Assembly: GCA_046092445.1 (NCBI GenBank)
Contig: JBJTDR010000064.1
Location: forward strand, 1-41,235
DNA: 41,235 nt
DNA from: CAIUPE01 sp046092445
GTDB lineage: Bacteria > Pseudomonadota > Alphaproteobacteria > Rhizobiales > Beijerinckiaceae
Direction: 5' to 3'
Shown one piece after another: positions 15,436 through 23,813 of this stretch. The first letter of the stretch is position 1. Every line of letters begins with the position of its first letter. Both the position numbers and the translations under genes were made by a program. The notes beneath the pieces were generated by a model, which had not been told where the DNA came from, did no database searches, and saw nothing but the letters and a program-made list of their open reading frames with translations.

Positions 15436-16964
15436 GCCTCTTGCTCCGCCTCGTCGGCAAAAGCAGCCAGTCGCGCGTTCCAGTCGGCAACTGCAGGCCA
15501 AAGATCCTTGTAAATGGCGAGCAATTCCCGATAGCGGGCATTTGATTTGGCATCTGGCTCAAACCGCCGTGTCGTCGGCCCGGCCATCGCCGCGGAGGCT
15601 TCCGGAACTGTTCCGAACCACCCCGCCCCGCGTGCCGCCGCCATCGCCGCACCAAGCGAGGATGCCTCCACCGTCGACGAGCGCACAATACTTCGCCCGG
15701 TCGCATCGGCCAGAATCTGGCACCATAAATCCGAGCTCGATCCGCCGCCGATCGCCACGAAATGATCAATCGGCTGACCAGTTTCTGCAATCTTGTCCGT
15801 CATGATCGTCTGTTCGAGTGCGATGCCGTCGAGCAGCGCGCGATACACATGCCCCCTCTTGTGAGACGCATTTAGCCCGGCAATCAACCCACGCGCCTCT
15901 GTGCGCCAATAGGGTGTCATCACGCCGGACCAATAGGGAACCAAAACCGCTCCCCCCGCACCGATACCAGCCGCCGCCGCTTCCGTTTCGAGTTGCGCGA
16001 ACACCTGTCTTTCCGCGCGACCCTCCGCCCCGAACATTTCGCGGATCATCCAGTCGATCAGAAATGTCCCGGTGGGGATGCAGCTCTCGTAAATTCATCC
16101 CTGCTCCGCCACCGAATTCATCGTGCGAAAGGCGCGATCATGTGCGTAATTCTTGGAGAATGACCCCGCAACAACGGCAGTGCCCAGATTGATGTAAGCC
16201 CGGTTGGCGGCAAACACATTCACGCCCGTCCCGGCACATTGGCCATCCCCGCCGCCGGCAACGACCGGCGTGCCTTCGAGAAGGCCCGTCGCTTGCGCAG
16301 CGTCCGCGGACATCGGCGCCATCACGTCGCCGGGCCGGAAAAGTTGCGGAAATTGCGCCTTCGAGAGCCCGATTGCAGACAATATCTCGTCCGAATAGGT
16401 GTGCGACGGCATGTCGAGAATACCAACCGGATCGGCTGAGGCCGTCGACGTCACAAACTGGCCCGTCAACCGCCATGCAAGATAGCCATGGAGCTCGGTG
16501 ACCATACCGAAGCGGGCAAAATTCTTCGGCTCGTGCTTTTTCATCCAGAGAAAACGATAAATACACGGCGTCACATCGCACGGTTTGCCCGTAATGGCAT
16601 GTATACGCTCGGCGCCGAACTGGTCGGCAAATTCCGTAACCTCGGCCTTCGCACGCTCGTCAAGCCACAAAGTTCCAGGGCGAATGACCACGCCATCCTT
16701 CGTCAAAGGAACGAATGTCTCGCGCTGGTTTGAAATCGCGATCGCGGCAATACGCGCCGGATTGATCTGCTGGGTTAACTCCCGTAGCGATGAAGCCGTC
16801 GATGACCACCAGTCCTCGGGGTCCTGCTCGAAATGTCCGGGATGCGGATTCGACAGCGGAACCGGCGCACGTCCTTCAGCCAATGCACGACCCGCACGGT
16901 CCCAGGCGATTGCCTTGGTCGCCGTCGTGGAAGAGTCAAGACCGATGACGACGTCGCGGATCAT
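15432..16964 (-). pseudogene. FGGY-family carbohydrate kinase interrupted by a single in-frame TGA
   Basis: Two open segments, 16095-16964 and 15432-16049, lie in the same reading frame. Together with the short stretch between them they encode a full-length FGGY kinase of 510 positions. The N-terminal part has VVIGLDSSTTATKAIAWD and ends in AGGGDGQCAGTG...NSVAEQG. Then one TGA (16097-16095) is followed without frame change by IYESCIPTGTFLIDWMIREM and the C-terminal FGGY domain (VPYWSGVMTPYW, AIGGGSSSDLWCQ). Apart from this codon no motif seems lost. Candidate explanations are a recent nonsense mutation, a sequencing error, or readthrough; other genes here use TGA as a normal stop. A restart at the ATG at 16049 would make only the C-terminal half. 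It is coupled to the AraM-type gene by an ATGA overlap. Confidence 0.88.
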
Positions 16965-16985
16965 GTCTGCTGCGCTTCAAGAAAA

Positions 16986-17011
16986 GTGGAGGCGGTCGAA
17001 ACCGCCTCCAC
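16986..17011 (-). terminator. rho-independent terminator after operon 2 SBP gene
   Basis: On the minus strand an 11-bp perfect stem (GTGGAGGCGGT/ACCGCCTCCAC) is closed by a TTCG tetraloop and followed at once by TTTTCTTG. It starts 19 bases after the SBP stop codon and lies before the kinase gene. It is the strongest terminator in the window. Because the downstream kinase, dehydrogenase and ATPase genes have no visible promoter of their own, it probably acts as a partial attenuator that boosts the SBP over the enzymes. Confidence 0.9.
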
Positions 17012-17030
17012 AGATTGCCTTCCTGACCGA

Positions 17031-18551
17031 TCAGAGACCGGCTTCCTTGACCTGGGCATCGATCAACGAGGCGATCGTATCCATGCACTTCTTGGCACTG
17101 CCGCCAAACTCTTGGCCCGTCAACAACTTGCCGAGATTGACTGGAATCTCGTTGTTCGAGAAACCTGCCCACAACGGCATATCCGGCTCCGATGCCATGT
17201 CCTTGTTGATGGTCTCGAGAACGGTCGGCAGATGGCGCGTGGTGCCCGGGCCCACAACTTCCTTCGCCTTCACCCGCGGGTCCGCGAACGACGAGATCCG
17301 CATCGGGGCAAAACCTCCGCCCAAAGTGCAGCGAACCATGATGTCCTTCGAGCAGGCCCATTGCATGAACAGCCAGGCAGCATCGACATTCTTCGAGTAC
17401 TTCGACAGACCGAGGATCGAGCCGCCTTGATGACCCCAGTTCGGGATTTCACCGAAGCCGGCCTTATCAACGGCGCGCAACCCTTGCTTGCCCTGAACAG
17501 GCCGCAGGATCTGCCAGAGACCCTGAACCTTCGAGTCAGCCGCATCCCAGCCCGGGAAGAACTCATCCCATGAATTGATGAGCGCAACCTGACCCGACGC
17601 ACCCATCTGCCATTGTCCGTCCCAGGTGGAGTTGGTGGACTCGGGCGGAGAGTTCTTGAGCCATTCCTGATAGAGCTGCAGACCGCGGATCCCGGCCTCG
17701 TCATTACCGGAGAATTTCTTGTCCGCGGTGAAGATCGAGCCGCCTTCGTTCCAGATCATCTGCGTCCAGTCGCAGTTCAGCGAATAATGGCCCGACTTCG
17801 CCTGAAGACCCGTGCCGTACATACCATTACCCTTTTCAGCCTGGGTAATCATCTTTACGGCGGCAGTGAATTCATCCACCGTTTTTGGCGGAGCGATCTT
17901 GTGCTTCTCGAGGATATCCTTACGATACATGGTGCAAAAGATCGGAATGTCGAACGGAATGCCGACCCACTTGCTGTTGTAGAGTGCGAGACCGTCGACC
18001 AAGGGCTTCGAGAAGTCGTCAAAATCAAATCCCGGCATCGCAAGATTCGGCTTGTCCTTGTAATATTGCTGCGGATCGACTGTGTCCTGCGCAAATGTCG
18101 CAACCCACGACTGGTCGAGATAATACAGGTCGTAGGTGCCGAGCTGGCCCTGAACATCCTGCGTGGCCTTGGCCAGCACTTGCTCGAGCGGCACGATTTC
18201 GATTTCGACATCGATACCCGTGAGTTCGGTAAATTCGCCCTTCAACTTGTCGAGGACGACAGTCGGAGGAGTTGCTTCCGAAGTGTAGCGTATCTTCTTG
18301 CCTTTGAACGGCTTCGCGGCGTCCTTCAGCCACTTGTTCATCTCGGCGTCCTGCGCGTAGGCGGCATCGCCAACCAGTCCTGTGCCACGGAACGGACGGG
18401 TATTGCCCAGCAAAGCGGTGTTGAACGCCGAGAAACCGATCCCCGCCATGCCTACCTTGCGCAGGAAATCACGCTTGCTGATGCGGCGTGCACCAAAATC
18501 CTTCGCCAGATCGACGATGTAGGTTTTCTTGTCGTACTCTTTGAAGCTCAT
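17031..18551 (-). CDS. ABC transporter substrate-binding protein (SBP_bac_1 type), operon 2
   Basis: This is a 506-residue periplasmic binding protein. A long cytoplasmic-type leader is followed by ISKRDFLRKVGMAGIGFSAF (about 24-43), a Tat-like motif in which the usual Arg-Arg is Lys-Arg, and a possible cleavage region at AAYAQDAE near residue 67. The mature region (for example IRYTSEATPPTVVLDKLKG and MGASGQVALINSWDEFFPG) fits family 1 solute-binding proteins of CUT1 importers. GGAGG lies 6 nt before the ATG. It is encoded 42 bases after the MalG-type permease and is followed by a strong terminator, so it should be the most abundant product of operon 2. It shows no obvious close similarity to the operon 1 SBP, suggesting a different ligand. 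Confidence 0.93.
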   Translation of the reverse strand: MSFKEYDKKTYIVDLAKDFGARRISKRDFLRKVGMAGIGFSAFNTALLGNTRPFRGTGLVGDAAYAQDAEMNKWLKDAAKPFKGKKIRYTSEATPPTVVLDKLKGEFTELTGIDVEIEIVPLEQVLAKATQDVQGQLGTYDLYYLDQSWVATFAQDTVDPQQYYKDKPNLAMPGFDFDDFSKPLVDGLALYNSKWVGIPFDIPIFCTMYRKDILEKHKIAPPKTVDEFTAAVKMITQAEKGNGMYGTGLQAKSGHYSLNCDWTQMIWNEGGSIFTADKKFSGNDEAGIRGLQLYQEWLKNSPPESTNSTWDGQWQMGASGQVALINSWDEFFPGWDAADSKVQGLWQILRPVQGKQGLRAVDKAGFGEIPNWGHQGGSILGLSKYSKNVDAAWLFMQWACSKDIMVRCTLGGGFAPMRISSFADPRVKAKEVVGPGTTRHLPTVLETINKDMASEPDMPLWAGFSNNEIPVNLGKLLTGQEFGGSAKKCMDTIASLIDAQVKEAGL

Positions 18552-18593
18552 AATGATCCTCCCATGGGTTTGAGCTATTTTCTCGTGTGCGGT

Positions 18594-19502
18594 TCACTCT
18601 TTGAGAGATCCAAGCGTGAGCCCGCGCACCAGATGCTTTTGGACGAGCAGGATGAACACGAAACTGGGGATAATCGCCGTGGTGCCAAGCGCCGCGATGA
18701 AACCCCATTCGTTGCCCGTCGAGGTAACGAATGTCTGAATCTTGACCGGAACCGTCCGGATGTCGGTCGTCAGAAACAGGGAAAGAAGGAATTCTGTCCA
18801 GGAAAAGATGAAACACAGCACAGCAGACGCCGCCACACCACCCTTCACCATCGGCAGCACCACTTTGCTGAAGGTCTGCCAGCGCGTGGCACCGTCAATC
18901 ATCGCCGCCTCGTCGACATCCCTCGGCACATCATCGAGGAAAGATTTCATCAGAAGCACCGCAATCGGAAGGTTCATCAGCGCATAGATCATCATAAGTC
19001 CGAGATATCCCATATACAGACTGTCCGTGTCCCGCATACCGGCGACCTTGTAAATCGACACCAGCGGGATGAGGATCGCGATGGGCGGCATGAAACGCTG
19101 GCCCAGCACCCAGCTCAGATAAAAACCGCGACCGCGGAACATCATGCGCGAAATCGCATAGGCCGCGAACACCGCAACCCCCATCGTGATCGTGGTCGCG
19201 CCGACGGAAACGATGATCGATTCAAAAATCGACATGCGGGAATCATAGGACTCCGCACCGGCAACACCCATTCCGAGACCTTCGTCGATCGCGATCTGCG
19301 AGCGCGACTGCCCGAAAATCGTGACGCCATAATTGATGAAAGTTGGCGTGAAATCGAAGAAATTCACGCGGTCCTTGTCAAATACCGCCGAGATCGGCTT
19401 GATCGAGGTCAACGCCCACCAGAAAATCGGAAACATGAAGAGCGCGGTCACAAAAACCGCCACTATGTCACGCAGGATTTTAAGCGGGCGGGACATTTCC
19501 AT
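18594..19502 (-). CDS. carbohydrate ABC transporter permease, MalG type, operon 2
   Basis: This 302-residue inner-membrane permease has its first hydrophobic segment at about 11-33 and the EAA loop near 198-217 (EAAMIDGATRWQTFSKVVLP). A large periplasmic segment between the first two membrane helices (about 40-92) is typical of MalG-type subunits. It overlaps the MalF-type gene by one base at 19502, giving coupled translation. It should pair with that protein and with the UgpC-type ATPase at 12182-13252. The window shows no substrate-specific signature beyond the operon context of polyol-phosphate-type enzymes. Confidence 0.94.
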   Translation of the reverse strand: MEMSRPLKILRDIVAVFVTALFMFPIFWWALTSIKPISAVFDKDRVNFFDFTPTFINYGVTIFGQSRSQIAIDEGLGMGVAGAESYDSRMSIFESIIVSVGATTITMGVAVFAAYAISRMMFRGRGFYLSWVLGQRFMPPIAILIPLVSIYKVAGMRDTDSLYMGYLGLMMIYALMNLPIAVLLMKSFLDDVPRDVDEAAMIDGATRWQTFSKVVLPMVKGGVAASAVLCFIFSWTEFLLSLFLTTDIRTVPVKIQTFVTSTGNEWGFIAALGTTAIIPSFVFILLVQKHLVRGLTLGSLKE

Positions 19503-20470
19503 CAGAGCTTCACCTTGAAGATTTTCATGAAGACCGAAGACATCACAATCACGATGATCAGTGTCAACAGGGCAATGGTCGAGGCATAGGGGAAGTCGGC
19601 ATTGCCGAAATAGATGCGCCCGGCATAGGAGGTCAGCGTCTCTGTCGCAGTCCCAGGCCCCGAATCCGTCATCACCTTCACATAGTCGAATGCACGGAAA
19701 AGATCGATCCCGCGGATCAGAACAGCAATCGCGATCACCTTGGACATCATCGGTAGTGTCAGCTTGAAAAACACCTGAATCGAGGTCGCACCATCAATCG
19801 CCGCCGCTTCGAACGGTTCCTTCGGCAGAGACCGCAAACCCGCCATCATGATCAGCACCATGAACGGCGTCCACTGCCAGATCTCGGCGAGAAGCACGCC
19901 AGCCAGAGCGGTATCGGCATCACCAAGGATCGAAAAGCCGACCGGCAACAAACCGGTCGCAATCAGTCCGCGACTCAGAACGCCGAACGAGCCGTTGAGC
20001 ATCAAAAGAAACATCATCGCGGTCACCGCAGGCGGGATGACGAGCGGCAGCGTCATCAGGGCACGTAACAGCGCATAGCCCTTGCGTTCAGAGTCGAGCA
20101 GCAGCGCAATGAGCATGCCCAGCACCAATTGGAACACCAGGGCGAGGCCCGTATAGATCAGCGTGTTGAGCAGCGCGTTCCAGACACGTTCGTCAAAAAG
20201 CATCTTCGTCCAGTTATGGTCGAGATCGAACACCATCTTTCTGGTGGCTGCGTTCTTCTTGTAGAACGATAACCAGATTGCATAGAGGAGCGGATAGATG
20301 CCGAAGACGGTCATCAGTGCCGCCGCAGGAAACAACCAGGGAAAAGGGTGTTCCGCACTCAAAAACCGCGGCAGTGCAAACGATCGGGCCGAACCCGTCC
20401 CTCTGAGTACCGCCTCTGTCAAACGTTGCGCTCCCCTCGTACCGCCACCATGTTGCTCACGCCGCGACAA
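19502..20470 (-). CDS. carbohydrate ABC transporter permease, MalF type, operon 2
   Basis: This 322-residue membrane permease is the first gene of operon 2. A polar N-terminus of about 45 residues precedes the first hydrophobic segment (FPWLFPAAALMTVFGIYPLL). The EAA loop reads EAAAIDGATSIQVFFKLTLP. The protein shows the usual six-helix permease pattern without the extra helices of its operon 1 counterpart. The start at 20470 is the longest option; an in-frame start closer to the first helix cannot be excluded, because no strong Shine-Dalgarno is obvious. A promoter-like element with a perfect TTGACA lies about 70-95 bases upstream. Confidence 0.92.
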   Translation of the reverse strand: MSRREQHGGGTRGAQRLTEAVLRGTGSARSFALPRFLSAEHPFPWLFPAAALMTVFGIYPLLYAIWLSFYKKNAATRKMVFDLDHNWTKMLFDERVWNALLNTLIYTGLALVFQLVLGMLIALLLDSERKGYALLRALMTLPLVIPPAVTAMMFLLMLNGSFGVLSRGLIATGLLPVGFSILGDADTALAGVLLAEIWQWTPFMVLIMMAGLRSLPKEPFEAAAIDGATSIQVFFKLTLPMMSKVIAIAVLIRGIDLFRAFDYVKVMTDSGPGTATETLTSYAGRIYFGNADFPYASTIALLTLIIVIVMSSVFMKIFKVKL

Positions 20471-20536
20471 TCGAAAATCCGCCCGGACAATCCGAAAAGC
20501 TGAACTATTGTAACGCGATCTATCTTTATTTCATCA

Positions 20537-20565
20537 ACAATGAAGACGAAGGATGCGCTTGTCAA
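20537..20565 (-). promoter_or_regulatory. sigma70-like promoter of operon 2
   Basis: On the minus strand TTGACA (20565-20560) is followed after 17 nt by CATTGT (20542-20537, three of six matches). The sequence begins TTGACAAGC, as does the candidate promoter before the operon 1 SBP gene (4549-4576), which gives it some extra credibility. The leader to the permease start would be about 60 nt. Confidence 0.4.
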
Positions 20566-20592
20566 TCGCGATTCACAGGCACCGCCCAAACA

Positions 20593-20609
20593 CCGAAAAA
20601 ATTTTTCGG
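20593..20609. promoter_or_regulatory. AT-rich 17-nt palindrome in divergent promoter region (possible operator)
   Basis: The sequence CCGAAAAAATTTTTCGG has two perfect 8-base arms around a central A. It lies about 28 bases upstream of the operon 2 promoter candidate and 70 bases before the DUF2336 gene start. Position and symmetry fit a dimeric repressor or activator site, with the operon's own SorC-type regulator as one candidate. A bidirectional terminator is less likely because no gene ends here. Confidence 0.5.
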
Positions 20610-20678
20610 CATCGTTTTCCTCGTACACGTTTTGGTCACTCATTCCCCTTAATCATTCCCGCACGGTGGAGTGTTGCA

Positions 20679-21785
20679 ATGAGTCCCATTCAATCCCTGG
20701 TGGAAGATATCGAGGCGGCGCTTGATGATCAGACGTCAGATCGTCGCGTCGCATTGCTGCACCGCATCACCAGTCTCTTCATCGAACAGGTCCCGGATCT
20801 CAACGAGGAGCATATCGGCGTCTTCGACGATGTGATTCTCTGCCTCGCCCTCGAAATCGAATTTCATGCGCGCGTCGAACTCTCCGAGCGCCTCGCAGAT
20901 CTCGATCGCGCACCACGAGGCACCATCAAAAATCTGGCATTGGACCCCCACATCAACGTCGCGGGTCCGGTTCTGGAGCGTAGTGTTTGTGTTGACGAAG
21001 AAATATTGGTCACAATTGCCCGCGAGCGCGCTCCCGAATTCCTCCGGGCCGTCTCCCGTCGCCGGGCAATTTCCGGTGCCGTGACAGACTTTCTGATCGA
21101 ACGCGGTGATCATGAGCTGGTGCGCGCCATAGCAGAGAACCGCCAGTCGGCCCTGTCCGATCACGGTCTGCGACTACTCGCCGAAAAGGCCGTCGAGGAC
21201 ACGCGACTCTATCGGGTATTGAAGACACGGCCCGATCTCGCGACACGTCATATCGGGGCCATTCTTGACGCTGCAAAACGTCGCGCGAAGGCGGAAATGC
21301 GTGAGCTCGCTGCAAATGATGATGCCCTTGAAAGTGCTCTCGACACCGGCACCGCCGCTGTTCTCAATAATCCGGGCGTGCTCGCACTCACCGAGGCATT
21401 GGAAAATGCGGATTACGCAATCTCCATGCAGGAGCACAGATCTCTGTTGACCGAGCAGTCAGTCATCGAGTGTCTGAAACTCGGAAAGATCGGCGAGGCT
21501 CTTGCCATTGTTGCCCATCTCGCTGAAATGCCCCGCGGTACGGTTATGATCGCCTACGGTGCTGCACAGTTCGATCCGCTGCTGTTCATCTTCCGCGCAT
21601 TGAATTTTGACTGGAAAACCTTCGAATGCGCACTCAGCGCGAAACATGGCGGGAAGCTGCCCGAAAGACTTCGCCAAAGCGCACATTCCAGTTACCACGC
21701 CTTGACAAACTCGACCGCTACGCGCGTTATGCGCTTCATCGCCGCACGGTCGAATACCACTGCAGCAATTGCAACTGGCGGATAG
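20679..21785 (+). CDS. DUF2336 domain-containing protein
   Basis: This 368-residue protein of unknown function has a composition rich in Ala, Leu, Glu and Arg. It contains helix-repeat-like segments such as LLHRITSLFIEQVPDLNEEH, AVSRRRAISGAVTDFLIERG and LRLLAEKAVEDTRLYRVL. I recognise this pattern as the DUF2336 family of alphaproteobacteria, an all-helical protein suggested by some to act in regulation. There is no signal peptide and no membrane segment, so it should be cytoplasmic. The ATG at 20679 is preceded at 8 nt by GGTGGA; an upstream in-frame start at 20553 would add a basic, low-quality leader and is not supported. It diverges from operon 2 and converges with trmB with only four bases between the stop codons. 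Confidence 0.8.
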   Translation: MSPIQSLVEDIEAALDDQTSDRRVALLHRITSLFIEQVPDLNEEHIGVFDDVILCLALEIEFHARVELSERLADLDRAPRGTIKNLALDPHINVAGPVLERSVCVDEEILVTIARERAPEFLRAVSRRRAISGAVTDFLIERGDHELVRAIAENRQSALSDHGLRLLAEKAVEDTRLYRVLKTRPDLATRHIGAILDAAKRRAKAEMRELAANDDALESALDTGTAAVLNNPGVLALTEALENADYAISMQEHRSLLTEQSVIECLKLGKIGEALAIVAHLAEMPRGTVMIAYGAAQFDPLLFIFRALNFDWKTFECALSAKHGGKLPERLRQSAHSSYHALTNSTATRVMRFIAARSNTTAAIATGG

Positions 21786-21789
21786 GCGT

Positions 21790-22497
21790 TCATCCGGCGG
21801 CCGTTCGTCGCTCGAACGTCAGATAGCTCGGTTTGCGACCCTCGCGCTTCGCCTTGGCCTCGTAGCGCGTGCCCCGCCAGTCCACCCATGGCAAACGCCA
21901 GTCATCAGCAACAGCAGCTGTCCATCGAAATGCGCCCGAGCGCATCGTACGGACCAAAGTCCACCCTGCATAATGGTCAATATCGCTCGCGAAACGGAAT
22001 TCGCCTCCCGGCCTGATCACACGCCCAAGCAGGGTGAGGCTCTCGTCCGAGACGAAGCGGCGCTTATTGTGCCGACGCTTTGGCCACGGATCCGGGTAAA
22101 GCAGGAAAACCCTCCCGATACATTGTTCGGGCAATGCGTTCAGCAAGTGCATCGCATCCGTGTCGTAAAGGCGGATATTCGTGATCCCGCGCGTTGCAAT
22201 CTCCGAGAGCAACTTCGCCATTCCGTTAATGAACGGCTCGCATCCGATAAACCCGATCGTCGGATTGGCCAGCGCCTGCGCAAGCAGATGCTCTCCGCCA
22301 CCGAACCCGATTTCAAGCCAGACGTCGGCAACCCTGCCCGGAAAAAGCAATGCCGGATCAGTCGCCAACGCCGGGTCAATCCGCAATTTCGGCAGAAGAT
22401 CGGCAAAAACATCAGCCCGCCTCGCCCGCAGCCTGTGACCCTTTCGGCGACCGAAAAAAGCGGTCTCCCGTCTTGCCGGTTCGTCCTTCGGGGCCAT
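21790..22497 (-). CDS. trmB: tRNA (guanine(46)-N7)-methyltransferase
   Basis: TrmB methylates N7 of G46 in the tRNA variable loop using S-adenosylmethionine. The 235-residue product has the SAM-binding motif LEIGFGGGEH (61-70), the acidic GCEPF strand end and the diagnostic YPDPWPKRRHNKRR (134-147). Near the C-terminus SYLTFERR matches the family ending. Length is normal. It directly follows metK (one base between the genes), so the enzyme making SAM and one of its users are co-transcribed, an order seen in many rhizobia. The gene ends four bases from the convergent DUF2336 gene with no clear terminator between them. Confidence 0.96.
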   Translation of the reverse strand: MAPKDEPARRETAFFGRRKGHRLRARRADVFADLLPKLRIDPALATDPALLFPGRVADVWLEIGFGGGEHLLAQALANPTIGFIGCEPFINGMAKLLSEIATRGITNIRLYDTDAMHLLNALPEQCIGRVFLLYPDPWPKRRHNKRRFVSDESLTLLGRVIRPGGEFRFASDIDHYAGWTLVRTMRSGAFRWTAAVADDWRLPWVDWRGTRYEAKAKREGRKPSYLTFERRTAAG

Positions 22498-22498
22498 C

Positions 22499-23698
22499 TC
22501 AGCCCAGCTTCGACGCGATTGCCGGAATCAGGTCCGTCTTTTCCCAGGAGAAGCCGCCATCCGCATCGGGCGCACGGCCGAAATGCCCGTAAGACGACGT
22601 CCGTGCATAAATCGGCCTGTTCAGGTCGAGATGTCTGCGAATACCGCGTGGCGACAGATCCATCGACTCCATTAATGCACGTTCAAGCTTTGCCTCCTCA
22701 ACCTGCCCGGTGCCGTGCAGATCGGCGTAAATCGACAACGGGCGCGCAACCCCGATCGCATAGGAGAGCTGGATCGTGCACCGGTCGGCAAATCCGCCCG
22801 CGACGACATTTTTAGCCAGATAACGAGCAGCATAAGCCGCAGACCGGTCAACCTTGGTCGGGTCTTTGCCCGAAAACGCACCCCCGCCATGCGGCGCGGC
22901 ACCACCATAAGTATCGACGATGATCTTCCGGCCCGTCAGGCCGCTATCGCCATCCGGACCACCAATGAAAAACTTGCCGGTCGGATTGATATGCCAAACC
23001 GTGTCCTTGCTGATCCAGCCGTCCGGCAATGCGCGGCGCACATAGGGCTCCACCAACTCACGCACCTGATGCGACGTCATGTTTTCGATCAGGTGCTGAT
23101 GCGAAACGACAATCTGCGTCACACCGACCGGCTTGCCGTTCACATACCGAACCGTTACCTGGCTTTTCGAGTCGGGGCCAAGTACTCTTTCCGTGTCGGC
23201 GTGGCGTGCCTCGGAAATCAGCCGCAAAATCTTGTGCGCATAATAGATCGGCGCTGGCATGAGTTCATCAGTGTCGCGGCAAGCATAGCCGAACATAATC
23301 CCCTGATCGCCCGCACCCTCTTCCTGATTGGTCGGTTGTTTCGCATCAACGCCCTGCGCAATATCGGCGGATTGCCCGTGCAGCAGCACGTCAATATCGC
23401 ACGTGTCCCAATGGAATCCGTCCTGCTCATATCCGATATCACGGATCGCCATACGCGCCGTATGGGCAATCCAGTCTTTTGTCACCGTGCTCGGCCCGCG
23501 CGTTTCACCGGCAATCACGACTCTGTTCGTTGTCGCAAGCGTCTCGCAAGCGGCGCGGATGTCCCATGGGTCGATGCCCGCCTTCGGCCCCTCCCTGAAA
23601 AACAGGTCGACGATCTCATCCGATATACGGTCGCAGACCTTGTCGGGATGCCCTTCGGAAACAGATTCGCTCGTGAAAAGATAATCGGAACGTGCCAC
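22499..23698 (-). CDS. metK: S-adenosylmethionine synthetase
   Basis: MetK makes SAM from methionine and ATP. The product starts VARSDYLFTSESVSEGHPDK, the universal MetK opening. It contains GEGAGDQGIMFGYA-like adenosine-binding residues (EEGAGDQGIMFGYA) and the phosphate-binding loop GGGAFSGKDPTKVDRS. I choose the GTG at 23698 (399 residues) because AGAGG lies 5 nt upstream and homology begins right there; an ATG at 23746 would add 16 unrelated residues. The gene follows an XRE-type regulator gene after about 165 bases. That leader holds a perfect palindrome (23814-23829) and a 5-bp stem, but I find no match to the known SAM riboswitch cores. Confidence 0.97.
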   Translation of the reverse strand: MARSDYLFTSESVSEGHPDKVCDRISDEIVDLFFREGPKAGIDPWDIRAACETLATTNRVVIAGETRGPSTVTKDWIAHTARMAIRDIGYEQDGFHWDTCDIDVLLHGQSADIAQGVDAKQPTNQEEGAGDQGIMFGYACRDTDELMPAPIYYAHKILRLISEARHADTERVLGPDSKSQVTVRYVNGKPVGVTQIVVSHQHLIENMTSHQVRELVEPYVRRALPDGWISKDTVWHINPTGKFFIGGPDGDSGLTGRKIIVDTYGGAAPHGGGAFSGKDPTKVDRSAAYAARYLAKNVVAGGFADRCTIQLSYAIGVARPLSIYADLHGTGQVEEAKLERALMESMDLSPRGIRRHLDLNRPIYARTSSYGHFGRAPDADGGFSWEKTDLIPAIASKLG

Positions 23699-23813
23699 GG
23701 AAACCTCTTGTGATGGAGTAAACCAAGCGCCCCTCAACTCCGGCAAAATCGGAGCCGACGCGTTGAAAACACCAATTTCTCGTGGCAGGAGATATCGTCC
23801 AAGTCAAGCCGAA

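Noticed and set aside
15436..15501. A longer AraM-type protein starting at 15501
   Set aside because: The extra 22 residues are Cys/Arg-rich antisense-like sequence inside the kinase frame; the ATGA overlap at 15432-15435 is the convincing start.
20553..20678. An upstream start that would lengthen the DUF2336 protein by 42 residues
   Set aside because: The added leader is basic and unlike the family, it overlaps the promoter region and palindrome, and the ATG at 20679 has a good ribosome site.
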